A stretch of 64,000 nucleotides of DNA from Amycolatopsis pithecellobii (GTDB taxonomy: Bacteria > Actinomycetota > Actinomycetes > Mycobacteriales > Pseudonocardiaceae): contig NZ_WMBA01000012.1 of NCBI RefSeq assembly GCF_009707865.1, positions 62,001 to 126,000 of the forward strand. The letters run 5' to 3'. The notes under the pieces are model-generated. The model was not told the origin of the DNA. It made no database searches and saw only the letters and a program-made list of their open reading frames with translations. The position numbers and the translations under genes were made by a program. Each line of letters begins with the position of its first letter. The stretch's first letter is position 1. Below are positions 24,357 to 32,353 of this stretch, piece by piece.

Positions 24357-24678
24357 CCGACGGTTGCAGCGCGCGGCGCACCAGGTCGGAGATCTCGGTC
24401 GGCTCCGGGTGCACGAGCTCGGGCCAGCTCGCCAGGACCCGGTGCTCCTCCATCCGCTCCGGCTCCAGCGCGAGCGCCCAGCCGTTGTTGCTGTCCCACA
24501 CCAACATCAACAGCCGGCCGGGATGCCTCGGCGAGGTGTCGGCCAGCGCGATGTAGGCCCACGACGGGGTGCCGTACTCGGTCAGTGACGCGGCGGGTTC
24601 CACGCCCAGCGCGACAGCGACGGATTCGACATAGTGCCGCAGTTGGGGGTGCGACCGGAAGGTCGAGGCGGTTTTCAC
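24343..24678 (-). CDS. Small conserved actinomycete protein (DUF6292-like)
   Basis: 111 residues. It opens with HPQLRHYVESVAVALGVEPA, continues WAYIALADTSPRHPGRLLML, then VWDSNNGWALALEPERMEEH. This pattern is familiar from small Pseudonocardiaceae proteins that I associate with DUF6292; the family number is from memory. No catalytic residues were recognised. It overlaps the EndoIII-like gene by 14 bp and is probably co-transcribed. Confidence 0.7.
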   Translation of the reverse strand: MKTASTFRSHPQLRHYVESVAVALGVEPAASLTEYGTPSWAYIALADTSPRHPGRLLMLVWDSNNGWALALEPERMEEHRVLASWPELVHPEPTEISDLVRRALQPSGARV

Positions 24679-24739
24679 GGATGCTCCTCACCGGCGAGCT
24701 GTGTGCTGCCACTGGGAGTTTTCCCACTGTCAGGTGGTT

Positions 24740-25783
24740 TCAACCGTCCTGTGTGGGCACATCGAGTTCCCCGTGACGGATGGTGAGGGTGCGGGCGATG
24801 TCGACGAGTTTGACGTTGAGCGACTGGGAAGTCTTGCGCAGCAGATCGAAGGCTTCCTCGGCGGTGATCCCCTGCCGGTTCATCAAGATGCCCTTGGCCT
24901 GCCCGATGACGTCGCGGGTGTCGATCGCCTGTCTCAGCTGGGTTTGGGCCAGCTCGGCGAGTTCCGACGTCTGGGTATTGGCCAGCGCGAGTGACGCGTG
25001 GGTGGCCAGCAGCAGGGCGAGATGCCGCTCGGTGTCACTGAACCCGTACGGCTGCCGGCAGTAGATGTTCAGCGCACCGGACGGCCGTCCGCTGCCGGTG
25101 GCCTGCAACAGTTCCGTGGCCAGGACGCAGCGATATCCGCGCTGGGTGGCGGCGGCGGCGAACTCGGGCCATCGCCGCTCATGCGCCAGGTCCTCGCTGA
25201 GCACATAGCCGGGGCCTTCCGGGCGCGCGGCGTCGACGCACGGCCCTTTCCCCGACTCGTACTGCACCTGGTCGAGCTGGCCGGCGACCACGCTCGTCTC
25301 GACGGGTGTGGTGAATTCGCCCTCCGGCGTGCGGATGGTGACGCTGACCAGATCGGCGGCGGGGATGACGATGGTAGCGGCCTTGATGATCTGCTCCAGC
25401 GTGGCGGCGACCGAGGTCTCGCCGAGCAGGGTCCGGGTCAGCGACTCGAGCTGCTCCGCGAGCGTGCTGGTGTCCGCTTGCTCGTCGTCGTTGGTCAGTG
25501 CCCGGTCGAGGTCGCTGAACAGGGACAGCGCGCCGATGGCGGTGAGTGTCTGCGCCGCCGCGCCGGTGGGATCGACCACGACATGGCAGCGGATCCCTTC
25601 CTCGGCACGGAGGCGAATGAAGGCGTGCACGGCCTCTGCGTCCGCCGCGGTGAGCGGCCGCACGTCACGCAAATCCAGCACCACGAGTGGCGTCAGCACA
25701 CCGGCCGCCGTTGCCGGGAGCTCGCCGAGCTGACCGGAAAGGCGCAGCACCAGCGCCCGGTCCACCCGCAATCCCTTGTCCAT
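24740..25783 (-). CDS. STAS-like/GAF/ANTAR RNA-binding regulator
   Basis: 347 residues. Residues 1-95 resemble a STAS domain (LVVLDLRDVRPLTAADAEAV), residues about 110-270 are a GAF sensor (VSVTIRTPEGEFTTPVETS; DQVQYESGKGPCVDAARPEG), and residues about 280-335 are an ANTAR output (LRQAIDTRDVIGQAKGILMN, then ITAEEAFDLLRKTSQS). ANTAR proteins bind tandem hairpins in nascent RNA and prevent termination. The GPCVDA element is typical of actinomycete GAF-ANTAR sensors. It is divergent from a STAS gene, and the two may act in one stress or partner-switch pathway. Confidence 0.9.
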   Translation of the reverse strand: MDKGLRVDRALVLRLSGQLGELPATAAGVLTPLVVLDLRDVRPLTAADAEAVHAFIRLRAEEGIRCHVVVDPTGAAAQTLTAIGALSLFSDLDRALTNDDEQADTSTLAEQLESLTRTLLGETSVAATLEQIIKAATIVIPAADLVSVTIRTPEGEFTTPVETSVVAGQLDQVQYESGKGPCVDAARPEGPGYVLSEDLAHERRWPEFAAAATQRGYRCVLATELLQATGSGRPSGALNIYCRQPYGFSDTERHLALLLATHASLALANTQTSELAELAQTQLRQAIDTRDVIGQAKGILMNRQGITAEEAFDLLRKTSQSLNVKLVDIARTLTIRHGELDVPTQDG

Positions 25784-25935
25784 CAGGCAACTCTAATGCG
25801 GCTTGCCGTGCCAGTGGGTTGTCGACCTGCTTTTTGCCTGCCAGGTGGGAGTCGTTACTGTCTTGCACGTACTCAGGTTGAGCAACCAGCCTGCCGCCCC
25901 GGCAAGCGACTCCCGTGGTCGCATTGGAGGGCTTG

Positions 25936-26316
25936 ATGGTTGCTGCGCCTGATTTTCTGGACCCGCCGGGCGATCTGTTGCGGATTCGCCGCGAGCTGGC
26001 CGATGGCGCCGTGGTGCTGCGCGTGGCAGGTGATGTGGACCTGTCCACCGCCGGCAAGCTCTCCGAGCAGTTGCGCGGTGCACGGGATTTCGTCGTCCCG
26101 CCGGCTCCGGTGATCGCCGATCTGGACGAGGTGGAGTTTCTCGGCTCGGCGGGCCTGATGGCTCTGGTGCAGGAAAACGAGGCCTGCCGGCAGCGTGGGC
26201 TGACGCTGCGGATCGTGAGTTCGTCGCGGCTGGTGGTGCGCGCGATCAGCGTCGCCGGTCTGGCCGAGGTGCTGCCCGTGCTGCCCACCGTGCAGGCCGC
26301 GCTGACCATGACGTAG
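25936..26316 (+). CDS. STAS-domain anti-anti-sigma factor
   Basis: 126 residues. STAS core: VVLRVAGDVDLSTAGKLSEQ, then the phospho-acceptor region LDEVEFLGSAGLMALVQ, where the Ser is the likely target of an anti-sigma kinase, and TLRIVSSSRLVVRAISVAGL. ATG at 25936 is preceded by GGAGGG; a GTG at 25915 is in frame but has no ribosome site. It lies just before a gene with a sigma-B-type promoter, in keeping with a role in the general stress cascade. Confidence 0.88.
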   Translation: MVAAPDFLDPPGDLLRIRRELADGAVVLRVAGDVDLSTAGKLSEQLRGARDFVVPPAPVIADLDEVEFLGSAGLMALVQENEACRQRGLTLRIVSSSRLVVRAISVAGLAEVLPVLPTVQAALTMT

Positions 26317-26322
26317 CGCAGT

Positions 26323-26347
26323 GTTTCCCCGCGAGCGATCCGGGTAG
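26323..26347 (+). promoter_or_regulatory. Sigma-B-type promoter before the SAP-like gene
   Basis: GTTT, a 15-base spacer and GGGTAG lie about 36 bp before the ATG at 26383. Motif and spacing are identical to the gas-vesicle promoter at 16793-16817. The start of the motif falls just downstream of the STAS gene stop. Confidence 0.6.
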
Positions 26348-26382
26348 TCAACGGATCGGTTGTTCGCGGAAGGGAGGTCATC

Positions 26383-26715
26383 ATGCCTCAGCAGGCGTGG
26401 AACGCCAAACGGGAACGGCAGTACAAGCACATCAAGGACAGCCAACGTGAGCGCGGCGCGGGTGAAGGGCGCGCGGAGGAGATCGCGGCACGCGTGGTGA
26501 ACAAGAACCGCGCGCAGAGCGGCGAATCCCGGCAGGCGAGCAAGACTTCGACGAAGGATGTCTCGCCGCAGCATCGTGGCGGCAAGCGTTCCGGCAAGCG
26601 GCAGGGACCAGGCGGGCCGACGCGGGACCAGCTGTACAACGAGGCCAAGAAGCGCGGGATTCCCGGCCGTTCGAAGATGACGAAGAAGCAGCTCCAGCAG
26701 GCTTTGGGCCGCTGA
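26383..26715 (+). CDS. Small basic SAP/Rho-N-like protein
   Basis: 110 residues, strongly basic (many Lys, Arg, Gln) and probably nucleic-acid binding. Residues 1-60 are a charged helix (AWNAKRERQYKHIKDSQRER). Residues 80-110 form a SAP/Rho-N-type helix-extended-helix (TRDQLYNEAKKRGIPGRSKM, then TKKQLQQALGR). Similar actinomycete proteins are often labelled plasmid stabilisation protein without evidence. The sigma-B-type promoter suggests induction in stress or stationary phase, perhaps for nucleoid protection. Ribosome site GGGAGG, ATG start. Confidence 0.75.
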   Translation: MPQQAWNAKRERQYKHIKDSQRERGAGEGRAEEIAARVVNKNRAQSGESRQASKTSTKDVSPQHRGGKRSGKRQGPGGPTRDQLYNEAKKRGIPGRSKMTKKQLQQALGR

Positions 26716-26726
26716 GCCCCAGCCGG

Positions 26727-26758
26727 GCCCTGGCAGGTGATGCCCCGCCTGCCAGGGC
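26727..26758. terminator. Bidirectional hairpin terminator
   Basis: Arms GCCCTGGCAGG (26727-26737) and CCTGCCAGGGC (26748-26758) pair perfectly over 11 bp with a 10-nt loop, followed by CTTTA on the plus strand. It sits between the convergent SAP-like gene and the VOC gene. Confidence 0.8.
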
Positions 26759-26759
26759 T

Positions 26760-27113
26760 TTACCCTGCCTGGACCTCGATGTATTCGAAGACGGCGCCGT
26801 CCGCGTGGCGCGCGATCATGCGTGCGCCGTTGGGTGCGTGCGCGGGGCCTTCCAAGATTTCGCCGCCGGTTCCGGTGATGGTGCCCTGGGCCGCGCCGAT
26901 ATCGGTCACCAGCAGGGTCGCCGTCCGGCGGACGCGTTCGAGGTCCGGCGGCGCGCCCGCCAGCAGCAGGAACGGTCCTACCCAGGCGAGTTCGATGTCG
27001 CCGAACCGGAAGCGCCGGACGTCGGTCGTGCCGGCGAGCGAGCAGTAAGTTTCCAGTGCGGTGTCGAGGTTTTCGACCTCGACGCGGGCGAGGACCTCCC
27101 GGACGACGGGCAT
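26760..27113 (-). CDS. VOC (glyoxalase/bleomycin-resistance) superfamily protein
   Basis: 117 residues with the beta-alpha-beta-beta-beta layout of VOC proteins: LARVEVENLDTALETYCSLA, then FRFGDIELAWVGPFLLLAG, TATLLVTDIG and a final ARHADGAVFEYIEVQAG with the Glu that often ligates metal. Substrate unknown. It follows the IclR gene by 4 bp on the same strand, so it may be co-regulated with the divergent catabolic operon. Confidence 0.82.
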   Translation of the reverse strand: MPVVREVLARVEVENLDTALETYCSLAGTTDVRRFRFGDIELAWVGPFLLLAGAPPDLERVRRTATLLVTDIGAAQGTITGTGGEILEGPAHAPNGARMIARHADGAVFEYIEVQAG

Positions 27114-27117
27114 GGTT

Positions 27118-27876
27118 TCACTGGTTCCCGGCATAGCTCTGCTCGATTCGGTGCGCGGCCTCGAGAAGTGCGGGCCGGATCGTCTCCGCCAGCGCCGAGT
27201 GACTGACGCGGTCCGCGTGACTGGAAATCCCGATCGCGGCAACGGTTCCCCCGTCACCGTGCACCGGCACCGCGACCGAGCGGACGCCCGCGTCCGGTTC
27301 GTCGCTGGTCAGCCAGCCGTCCCGGCGGATCGACGCGATGTCCGCGCGAAGTGCCGGCCGGTCCAGTCCGTCCCGGGACTCTCCGGTGAGGTAGCCGGCC
27401 AGCCACTCGTCCGGCTTTCCCGCCAGCAGGACCCGCCCCAGTGAGCTCCGGTACGCCGGCACGCGGCTGCCGACCGCGACGTTCGCCGCCATCAGGCGGT
27501 TGCTGGGCACGTGGGCGACGAACACCGCCTGATCCCCTTCGAGCACCGCCATCGACGCGGGTTCGTTGAACCGCGCGGAAAGCGCGGCCAGCCGGGGCAG
27601 CGCGAGACCCGGTAAGCGCAGTGCCGCCAGGTAAGCGTCGCCCAGTTCCAGCACCGCCGGGTGCAACCGGAAGTGCTGGCCCTCGGTGCGGAGATAGCCG
27701 CGGGCGAGCAACGTGTGCAGGAAGCGCCGGGCGGCGGCGCGGTCGAGTCCGGTCGCCTTGGCCACGTCGCTCAGCGTCATGGCCGGCTGCTCGGGCCGGA
27801 ACGCGGCGAGCACGGCGAGCCCGCGCTCGGCGGAGGTCACCAGCTCCGGATCGGCTTCTTTCGCGGTCACGATCAC
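27118..27876 (-). CDS. IclR-family transcriptional regulator
   Basis: 252 residues. Winged HTH 10-75 (SAERGLAVLAAFRPEQPAMT, then LSDVAKATGLDRAAARRFLH) and the IclR effector domain (ARFNEPASMAVLEGDQAVFV; AYRSSLGRVLLAG; DEPDAGVRSVAVPVHG). This is the PcaU/PcaR-like branch controlling aromatic or cyclic-acid catabolism. It is divergent from the dehydrogenase operon across 135 bp and is its likely local regulator. The GTG start at 27876 has an alternative GTG two codons later. Confidence 0.9.
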   Translation of the reverse strand: MIVTAKEADPELVTSAERGLAVLAAFRPEQPAMTLSDVAKATGLDRAAARRFLHTLLARGYLRTEGQHFRLHPAVLELGDAYLAALRLPGLALPRLAALSARFNEPASMAVLEGDQAVFVAHVPSNRLMAANVAVGSRVPAYRSSLGRVLLAGKPDEWLAGYLTGESRDGLDRPALRADIASIRRDGWLTSDEPDAGVRSVAVPVHGDGGTVAAIGISSHADRVSHSALAETIRPALLEAAHRIEQSYAGNQ

Positions 27877-28011
27877 CAGCCTAGCTCTCGATCAGGCGTC
27901 CAGCGCACGATGGTGCGAATACCTGCGCAAGGGCATCCCCGCTTGCTTTTTCCGCTGGATCGGCCAATACTCAGGCGCTGTGCGAACGAACGTGCGCAAG
28001 GAGCCGAAACA

Positions 28012-29007
28012 ATGAAGGTTGCGGTGACGACCGGGCCACACCGGGTCGAAATCCTCGAACGCCCGCCGTGTGAGGCCGGCGCGGACCAGGTGCTGGTGGC
28101 TGTCGAATCGGTGGGCGTCTGCGGCACGGACGCGCATATCTGGGCAGGTGAATACCCCGCGGCCACGTTGCCGCTGGTGCAAGGACACGAGATCACCGGC
28201 TGGGCGGACGGCCGGCGCGTCGTCATCGAACCGGCGTTCTCCTGTGGCCACTGCTTCGCGTGTCGAGTCGGCCGTGCGAACGCCTGTGCGCGCAGCGCCG
28301 TGCTCGGTGTGCATCTCGACGGCGCGCTGAGCGAGCTGATCGCCGTACCGGCCGCTCGCGTGCACGCCGCCGAGGGGCTGTCGGCCGTGACCGCCGCCAT
28401 GGTCGAACCGGCCGCCATCGCCATGCAGGCCGTCGCGCGGTCGCAGCCCACGGCGGGGGCGGACGCGCTGGTGCTGGGCTGCGGCCCGATCGGGCTGCTG
28501 GCCACCCGCGCGCTGGTGGACCGCGGAGTCCGGGTGGCCGCCCTCGACCGTGTGCCCGCGCGGGCACAACGCGCCCGGCGATTCGGGGCCACCTACGCCG
28601 AGCCGGTCGGCGAAACGCTCGAGGCACACCAGCGGGCCGCCATCGTCGAGTGGGCCGGTGGGGAGGGCCCGTCCATCGTCATCGAGGCCACCGGCGCGGC
28701 CGGTTCGCTGGCCACCGCGCTCGATCTGGTGGTGAGCGCGGGCCGGATCGTGGCCGTGGGCATCTCCGCGGCGCAGGCCCGGTTGCCGATGAACACGTTG
28801 CCGTACAAGGAACTCGACCTCGTCGGCAGCCGTAACAGCCGGGCGCTGTTCCCCGAAGCGATCGAGTTCGCCGGGCGGCACCATGAGCTGGTGGAGGAGC
28901 TGGTGACCCACCGCTTCCCGCTGGCGCGGACGCAGGACGCCTTCGCCCTCGCGCACAGCGGCGACCCGGCGCTGGGCAAGACCCTCATCGAGGTGGGCGG
29001 CGCATGA
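28012..29007 (+). CDS. Zinc-dependent medium-chain alcohol dehydrogenase
   Basis: 331 residues. Catalytic-zinc Cys in VGVCGTDAHIWAGEYP, HE in LVQGHEITGW, structural-zinc cysteines in SCGHCFACRVGRANAC, and the cofactor site LGCGPIGLLATRALV. This pattern fits sorbitol/threonine-type MDR enzymes that oxidise a secondary alcohol of a polyol or hydroxy acid. Ribosome site AAGGAG, ATG at 28012. The stop overlaps the next gene (ATGA), and it leads a five-gene operon. Confidence 0.9.
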   Translation: MKVAVTTGPHRVEILERPPCEAGADQVLVAVESVGVCGTDAHIWAGEYPAATLPLVQGHEITGWADGRRVVIEPAFSCGHCFACRVGRANACARSAVLGVHLDGALSELIAVPAARVHAAEGLSAVTAAMVEPAAIAMQAVARSQPTAGADALVLGCGPIGLLATRALVDRGVRVAALDRVPARAQRARRFGATYAEPVGETLEAHQRAAIVEWAGGEGPSIVIEATGAAGSLATALDLVVSAGRIVAVGISAAQARLPMNTLPYKELDLVGSRNSRALFPEAIEFAGRHHELVEELVTHRFPLARTQDAFALAHSGDPALGKTLIEVGGA

Positions 29008-30929
29008 GTTCCCTCGCCTCGCCGCTGCGACTCGGGCCCGTCGAGTTGCGCAACCGCGTCGTCGCCGCGCCGATGGAACGCAACTACTGCGATCACCACG
29101 GCATCCCCACCGACCACTACGTACGGCGACTGGCGGCGGTCGCCACGGGCGGCACGGCACTCGTCTACGCCGAGGCCGCGTTCGTACGCGCGGACGGCCG
29201 GGTGCGTCCCCGGCAGCTCGCCGCGGACGAGGACACCACGATTGCAGGCCTGCGGCGGCTGGCGGACACGGTGCACGAGGCCGGCGCGCTGTTCGGGATG
29301 CAACTCGTGCACGGCGGGAGGCTCGCCAAGGCGGCTGTCAGCGGGTATCAGCCGGTGGCGCCCTCGCCGGTCGTCGCGACGGTGATCGACGGCGACCTGC
29401 CCGGGCAACTCGAACCCGACGACATCGCCGACCTCGCCGCCCGCTACGCCGATGCGGCCCGCCGCAGCGCCGACGCCGGAGCCGACGTGATCTCACTGCA
29501 CGCGGCACACGGTTACCTGCTTGCGCAGTTCCTGTCGCCGCGGACGAACCAGCGCACCGACCGCTACGGAGATCCCGCGCTGTTTCTGCGGGAGGTCATC
29601 ACCGCGGTCCGCGACGCCGTGCCGGGGCTGGCCGTCGGGATTCGCGTCTCGGCACACGAAGGGCTCCCCGACGGACTCGATGTCGAGGCGACCCTCGGCA
29701 TTCTCCAGCGGGCCGGAGTGTCCGAATTGGACTTCGTCGACGTCTCGGCCGGATGTTACGAGGCAGGCCAGTGGATTACTCCGCCCGGGGAGTTCCCGCG
29801 CGGTGTGCATGCGGAGGCGGCCGCGCGGTTCCGTGCGCTCGGACCGCCGGTCGGGGTCGCGGGCCGGATCGTGGACGGGGCGACCGCGCAGGAGATCATT
29901 TCCCGTGGGGAAGCGGATTTCGTCACCGTGGCCCGTGCGCTGCACGCCGATCCCGAGTGGACCAGGAAAGTCCTCAATGGACAGAAGCCGCGCCCCTGTA
30001 TTTCCTGCAACTACTGCACCGACGCGCTGCGCACAGGCGAACCGGTCGGGTGCGCGGTGGCACCCGAGGCCGCCGGGGCCTTGCCCATAGCCGCGCCCGT
30101 GACCGGCAAGCCGGGCGTACTCGTCGTCGGCGGGGGACCGGCCGGGCTGGAGGCCGCCCGCGTCGCCGCCGCCCACGGCTATCGCACCCGGTTGGCCGAA
30201 CGCCGCGAGACACTCGGCGGTGCGCTGGGACTTGCCGCGCAGCTGCACGAATACCCGGAATACCGGCACATCATCGACTGGTACACCGGGGAACTGGCCG
30301 AAGCGAAGGTGGCCGTCGAGCTCGGGACTACGTTGTCCGCGGCCGATATCGCCGGCCAGCCCGAAGAGATCATCGTGCTGGCCACCGGAATGCCCCGTGC
30401 CGTGCCCCGGTTGCCCGGGGCGTCGCCAGGCCGGGTGCGCGGCCTGCTCGAGTGGCTGGCGGAGGAAACCGTTGCCGAGGACGAATACGTCGTGTGGGGC
30501 GCGGACCGCAACGGCACCGCCCTGGCCGACCATCTCGCGACGGCCGGCGCCAGGGTGACGCTCGTCGGCGCGGAACCGGAACTGGCGCACGATGTCGGGC
30601 CCAGGGCGAAAATCCTGCCGCTGGCCAGGCTCACCGGCGATCCGAAGGTGCGACTCGTGCTGGGCGCGGTGCTGACCGCGGTGGAACCGGAGCACATCCA
30701 CGTCCGCCACAGCGGCGGGGAAACGGCGGTGATTCCCGCGTCCGGCCCGGTTCTGGTGTCGGTCGACGCCGCCGACGCCGTCAACCCGGTGGCCGGAATC
30801 CGAGCCGTGGCACCGGAAAAGACCGTGGTCGCGGTGGGCGACGCGGCCGGGGAGGGCGGCTGGTCCGCGCTCGCGGTCCGGCACGCCGCCCTCACCATGC
30901 ACCGACTGGCAGGAGGAGAACGCAGATGA
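29004..30929 (+). CDS. Old-yellow-enzyme/FAD-dependent oxidoreductase (2,4-dienoyl-CoA-reductase type)
   Basis: 641 residues. Residues 1-340 are the FMN TIM-barrel (LGPVELRNRVVAAPMERNY; VISLHAAHGYLLAQFLSPRT; NQRTDRYGD). Next is a 4Fe-4S site with the pattern CISCNYC and a later Cys. Then comes an FAD/NAD(P) domain starting VLVVGGGPAGLEAARVAA. The organisation is that of 2,4-dienoyl-CoA reductase, trimethylamine dehydrogenase and BaiCD-type enzymes, which reduce activated C=C bonds or demethylate amines. With its neighbours it suggests degradation of an unsaturated or cyclic acid. Confidence 0.9.
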   Translation: MSSLASPLRLGPVELRNRVVAAPMERNYCDHHGIPTDHYVRRLAAVATGGTALVYAEAAFVRADGRVRPRQLAADEDTTIAGLRRLADTVHEAGALFGMQLVHGGRLAKAAVSGYQPVAPSPVVATVIDGDLPGQLEPDDIADLAARYADAARRSADAGADVISLHAAHGYLLAQFLSPRTNQRTDRYGDPALFLREVITAVRDAVPGLAVGIRVSAHEGLPDGLDVEATLGILQRAGVSELDFVDVSAGCYEAGQWITPPGEFPRGVHAEAAARFRALGPPVGVAGRIVDGATAQEIISRGEADFVTVARALHADPEWTRKVLNGQKPRPCISCNYCTDALRTGEPVGCAVAPEAAGALPIAAPVTGKPGVLVVGGGPAGLEAARVAAAHGYRTRLAERRETLGGALGLAAQLHEYPEYRHIIDWYTGELAEAKVAVELGTTLSAADIAGQPEEIIVLATGMPRAVPRLPGASPGRVRGLLEWLAEETVAEDEYVVWGADRNGTALADHLATAGARVTLVGAEPELAHDVGPRAKILPLARLTGDPKVRLVLGAVLTAVEPEHIHVRHSGGETAVIPASGPVLVSVDAADAVNPVAGIRAVAPEKTVVAVGDAAGEGGWSALAVRHAALTMHRLAGGERR

Positions 30930-32353
30930 GTGCGCTACCGCGGCTCTCGACGGAGAACACGGTCAGCGTGCCGTCCGTCGAGTTGCCGATGACGACACAC
31001 GCCGACGTCGTGGTCGCCGGGGGAGGGCCCGCGGGGTTCTGCGCGGCGATCGGGGCGTCCCGTGCAGGCGCGCGGGTGGTCCTCGTCGAACGTGGCCCCT
31101 TTCTCGGCGGCACCGCGACGGGGGCGATGGTCGCCAGCTTCATGGGTTTCTACTGGCGCGAGGTGCTGGTCGGCGGCGGCGTCGGGCACGAGATCACGCA
31201 GCGGCTCATCGAAGCGGGCGGCGCGACGGAATTCACCCCGTACGTCCTGGCCGAAGCGAGCGAAAACCCGCTTCGCGTGCGTACTTTCCCGTTCGACCCG
31301 GAGATCCTCAAGCTGGTCCTCGACGACCTGGCCACGGAGGCGGGGATCGAGGTGCTGTTGCACAGCCAGGCGACCAGTCCCGTGCTGCACGACGGAAAGG
31401 TGCACGGGCTGGTCGTGCAAGGCCGGTACGCCGCCGAAGCCATCGGCGCACCGGTGGTCGTGGACGCCACCGCCGACGCGGTGGTCAGCCGGAAATCGGG
31501 CTGTGGCACCGAAAACTCGCTCGACGAGCGTCGCGATCGCCAGCCGATGACCATGATGGCCCGGTTGTCCAATGTGGACGTCGGTCGGTTCAGGGCGCTG
31601 GACAGGGCGGAGAAGCGGCGGCTGGCCAGGCTCGGCGTCGAGACCGGTCAGCTCGCCCAGCAACTGCTGTCGCTGCTCAGTTCCCCCTCGGGCAACGACG
31701 CGTTCATCCTCATGACGAGGGTGACCGGGCTCGACGGGTCCGACAGCCACGACCTGACCAGGGCCGAGATCGCCGGCCGCGCCCAGCTGCGCTCGGTCAT
31801 CTCGTTCCTGCGCGAGGCCGTGCCCGGTTTCGAAAGCGCTTACCTGTCCTCGATCGCGCCGTGGATCGGGGTGCGCGAGACCTGGCGCATCGCCGGTGAC
31901 TACGTGCTGACCGAGTCCGATGTCCTTGCGGGACACCAATTTCCCGACGCGATCGCCCAGGCGGGCGGACCACTCGACGTGCACGACAACAAGACGGGGC
32001 TCACCCTGCTCGAACCACCCGCGCCGTTCTCGGTGCCCTATCGCAGCCTGCTGCCGAAGGGGGTGGACGGTCTGCTCGTCGCCGGCCGGTGCCTGTCCGC
32101 CACCCAGGCGGCCATGGGTGCGGTGCGGCACATGGGCACCGCGATGGCCACCGGCCAGGCCGCCGGTGTCGCGGCGGCGCTGGCCGCCCAGCTCGGCGTG
32201 GCCCCGCGTGCGGTGCCGCCCGAGCGGATCCGTGCCGTGCTGCGTACCCAGGGCGCGATCGTCGACCCACCGGCAGCGGTGGCGCCTTCCCTTTCCCGAA
32301 ACCCCGACCCGGAGGTCAATGATGACCAGTCCCGCTTCACCCACCACGGATAA
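30926..32353 (+). CDS. FAD-dependent oxidoreductase (FAD_oxidored family)
   Basis: 475 residues. The dinucleotide site is VVVAGGGPAGFCAAIGASRA with the following Glu in VLVERGPFLGG. The C-terminal FAD contact reads LLVAGRCLSATQAAMGAVR, then HMGTAMATGQAAGVAAALA, the signature of the pfam12831-type family. These enzymes are dehydrogenases of carboxylic acids or related compounds; the exact substrate cannot be read. ATG at 30926 with AGGAGGAG overlaps the upstream stop by ATGA. It overlaps the transporter gene by 32 bp. Confidence 0.87.
   Translation: MSALPRLSTENTVSVPSVELPMTTHADVVVAGGGPAGFCAAIGASRAGARVVLVERGPFLGGTATGAMVASFMGFYWREVLVGGGVGHEITQRLIEAGGATEFTPYVLAEASENPLRVRTFPFDPEILKLVLDDLATEAGIEVLLHSQATSPVLHDGKVHGLVVQGRYAAEAIGAPVVVDATADAVVSRKSGCGTENSLDERRDRQPMTMMARLSNVDVGRFRALDRAEKRRLARLGVETGQLAQQLLSLLSSPSGNDAFILMTRVTGLDGSDSHDLTRAEIAGRAQLRSVISFLREAVPGFESAYLSSIAPWIGVRETWRIAGDYVLTESDVLAGHQFPDAIAQAGGPLDVHDNKTGLTLLEPPAPFSVPYRSLLPKGVDGLLVAGRCLSATQAAMGAVRHMGTAMATGQAAGVAAALAAQLGVAPRAVPPERIRAVLRTQGAIVDPPAAVAPSLSRNPDPEVNDDQSRFTHHG

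Noticed and set aside
24713-24726. Terminator hairpin TGGGA-GTTT-TCCCA after the STAS/GAF/ANTAR gene
   Set aside because: Only a 5-bp stem with a mismatch immediately outside; too weak to list.
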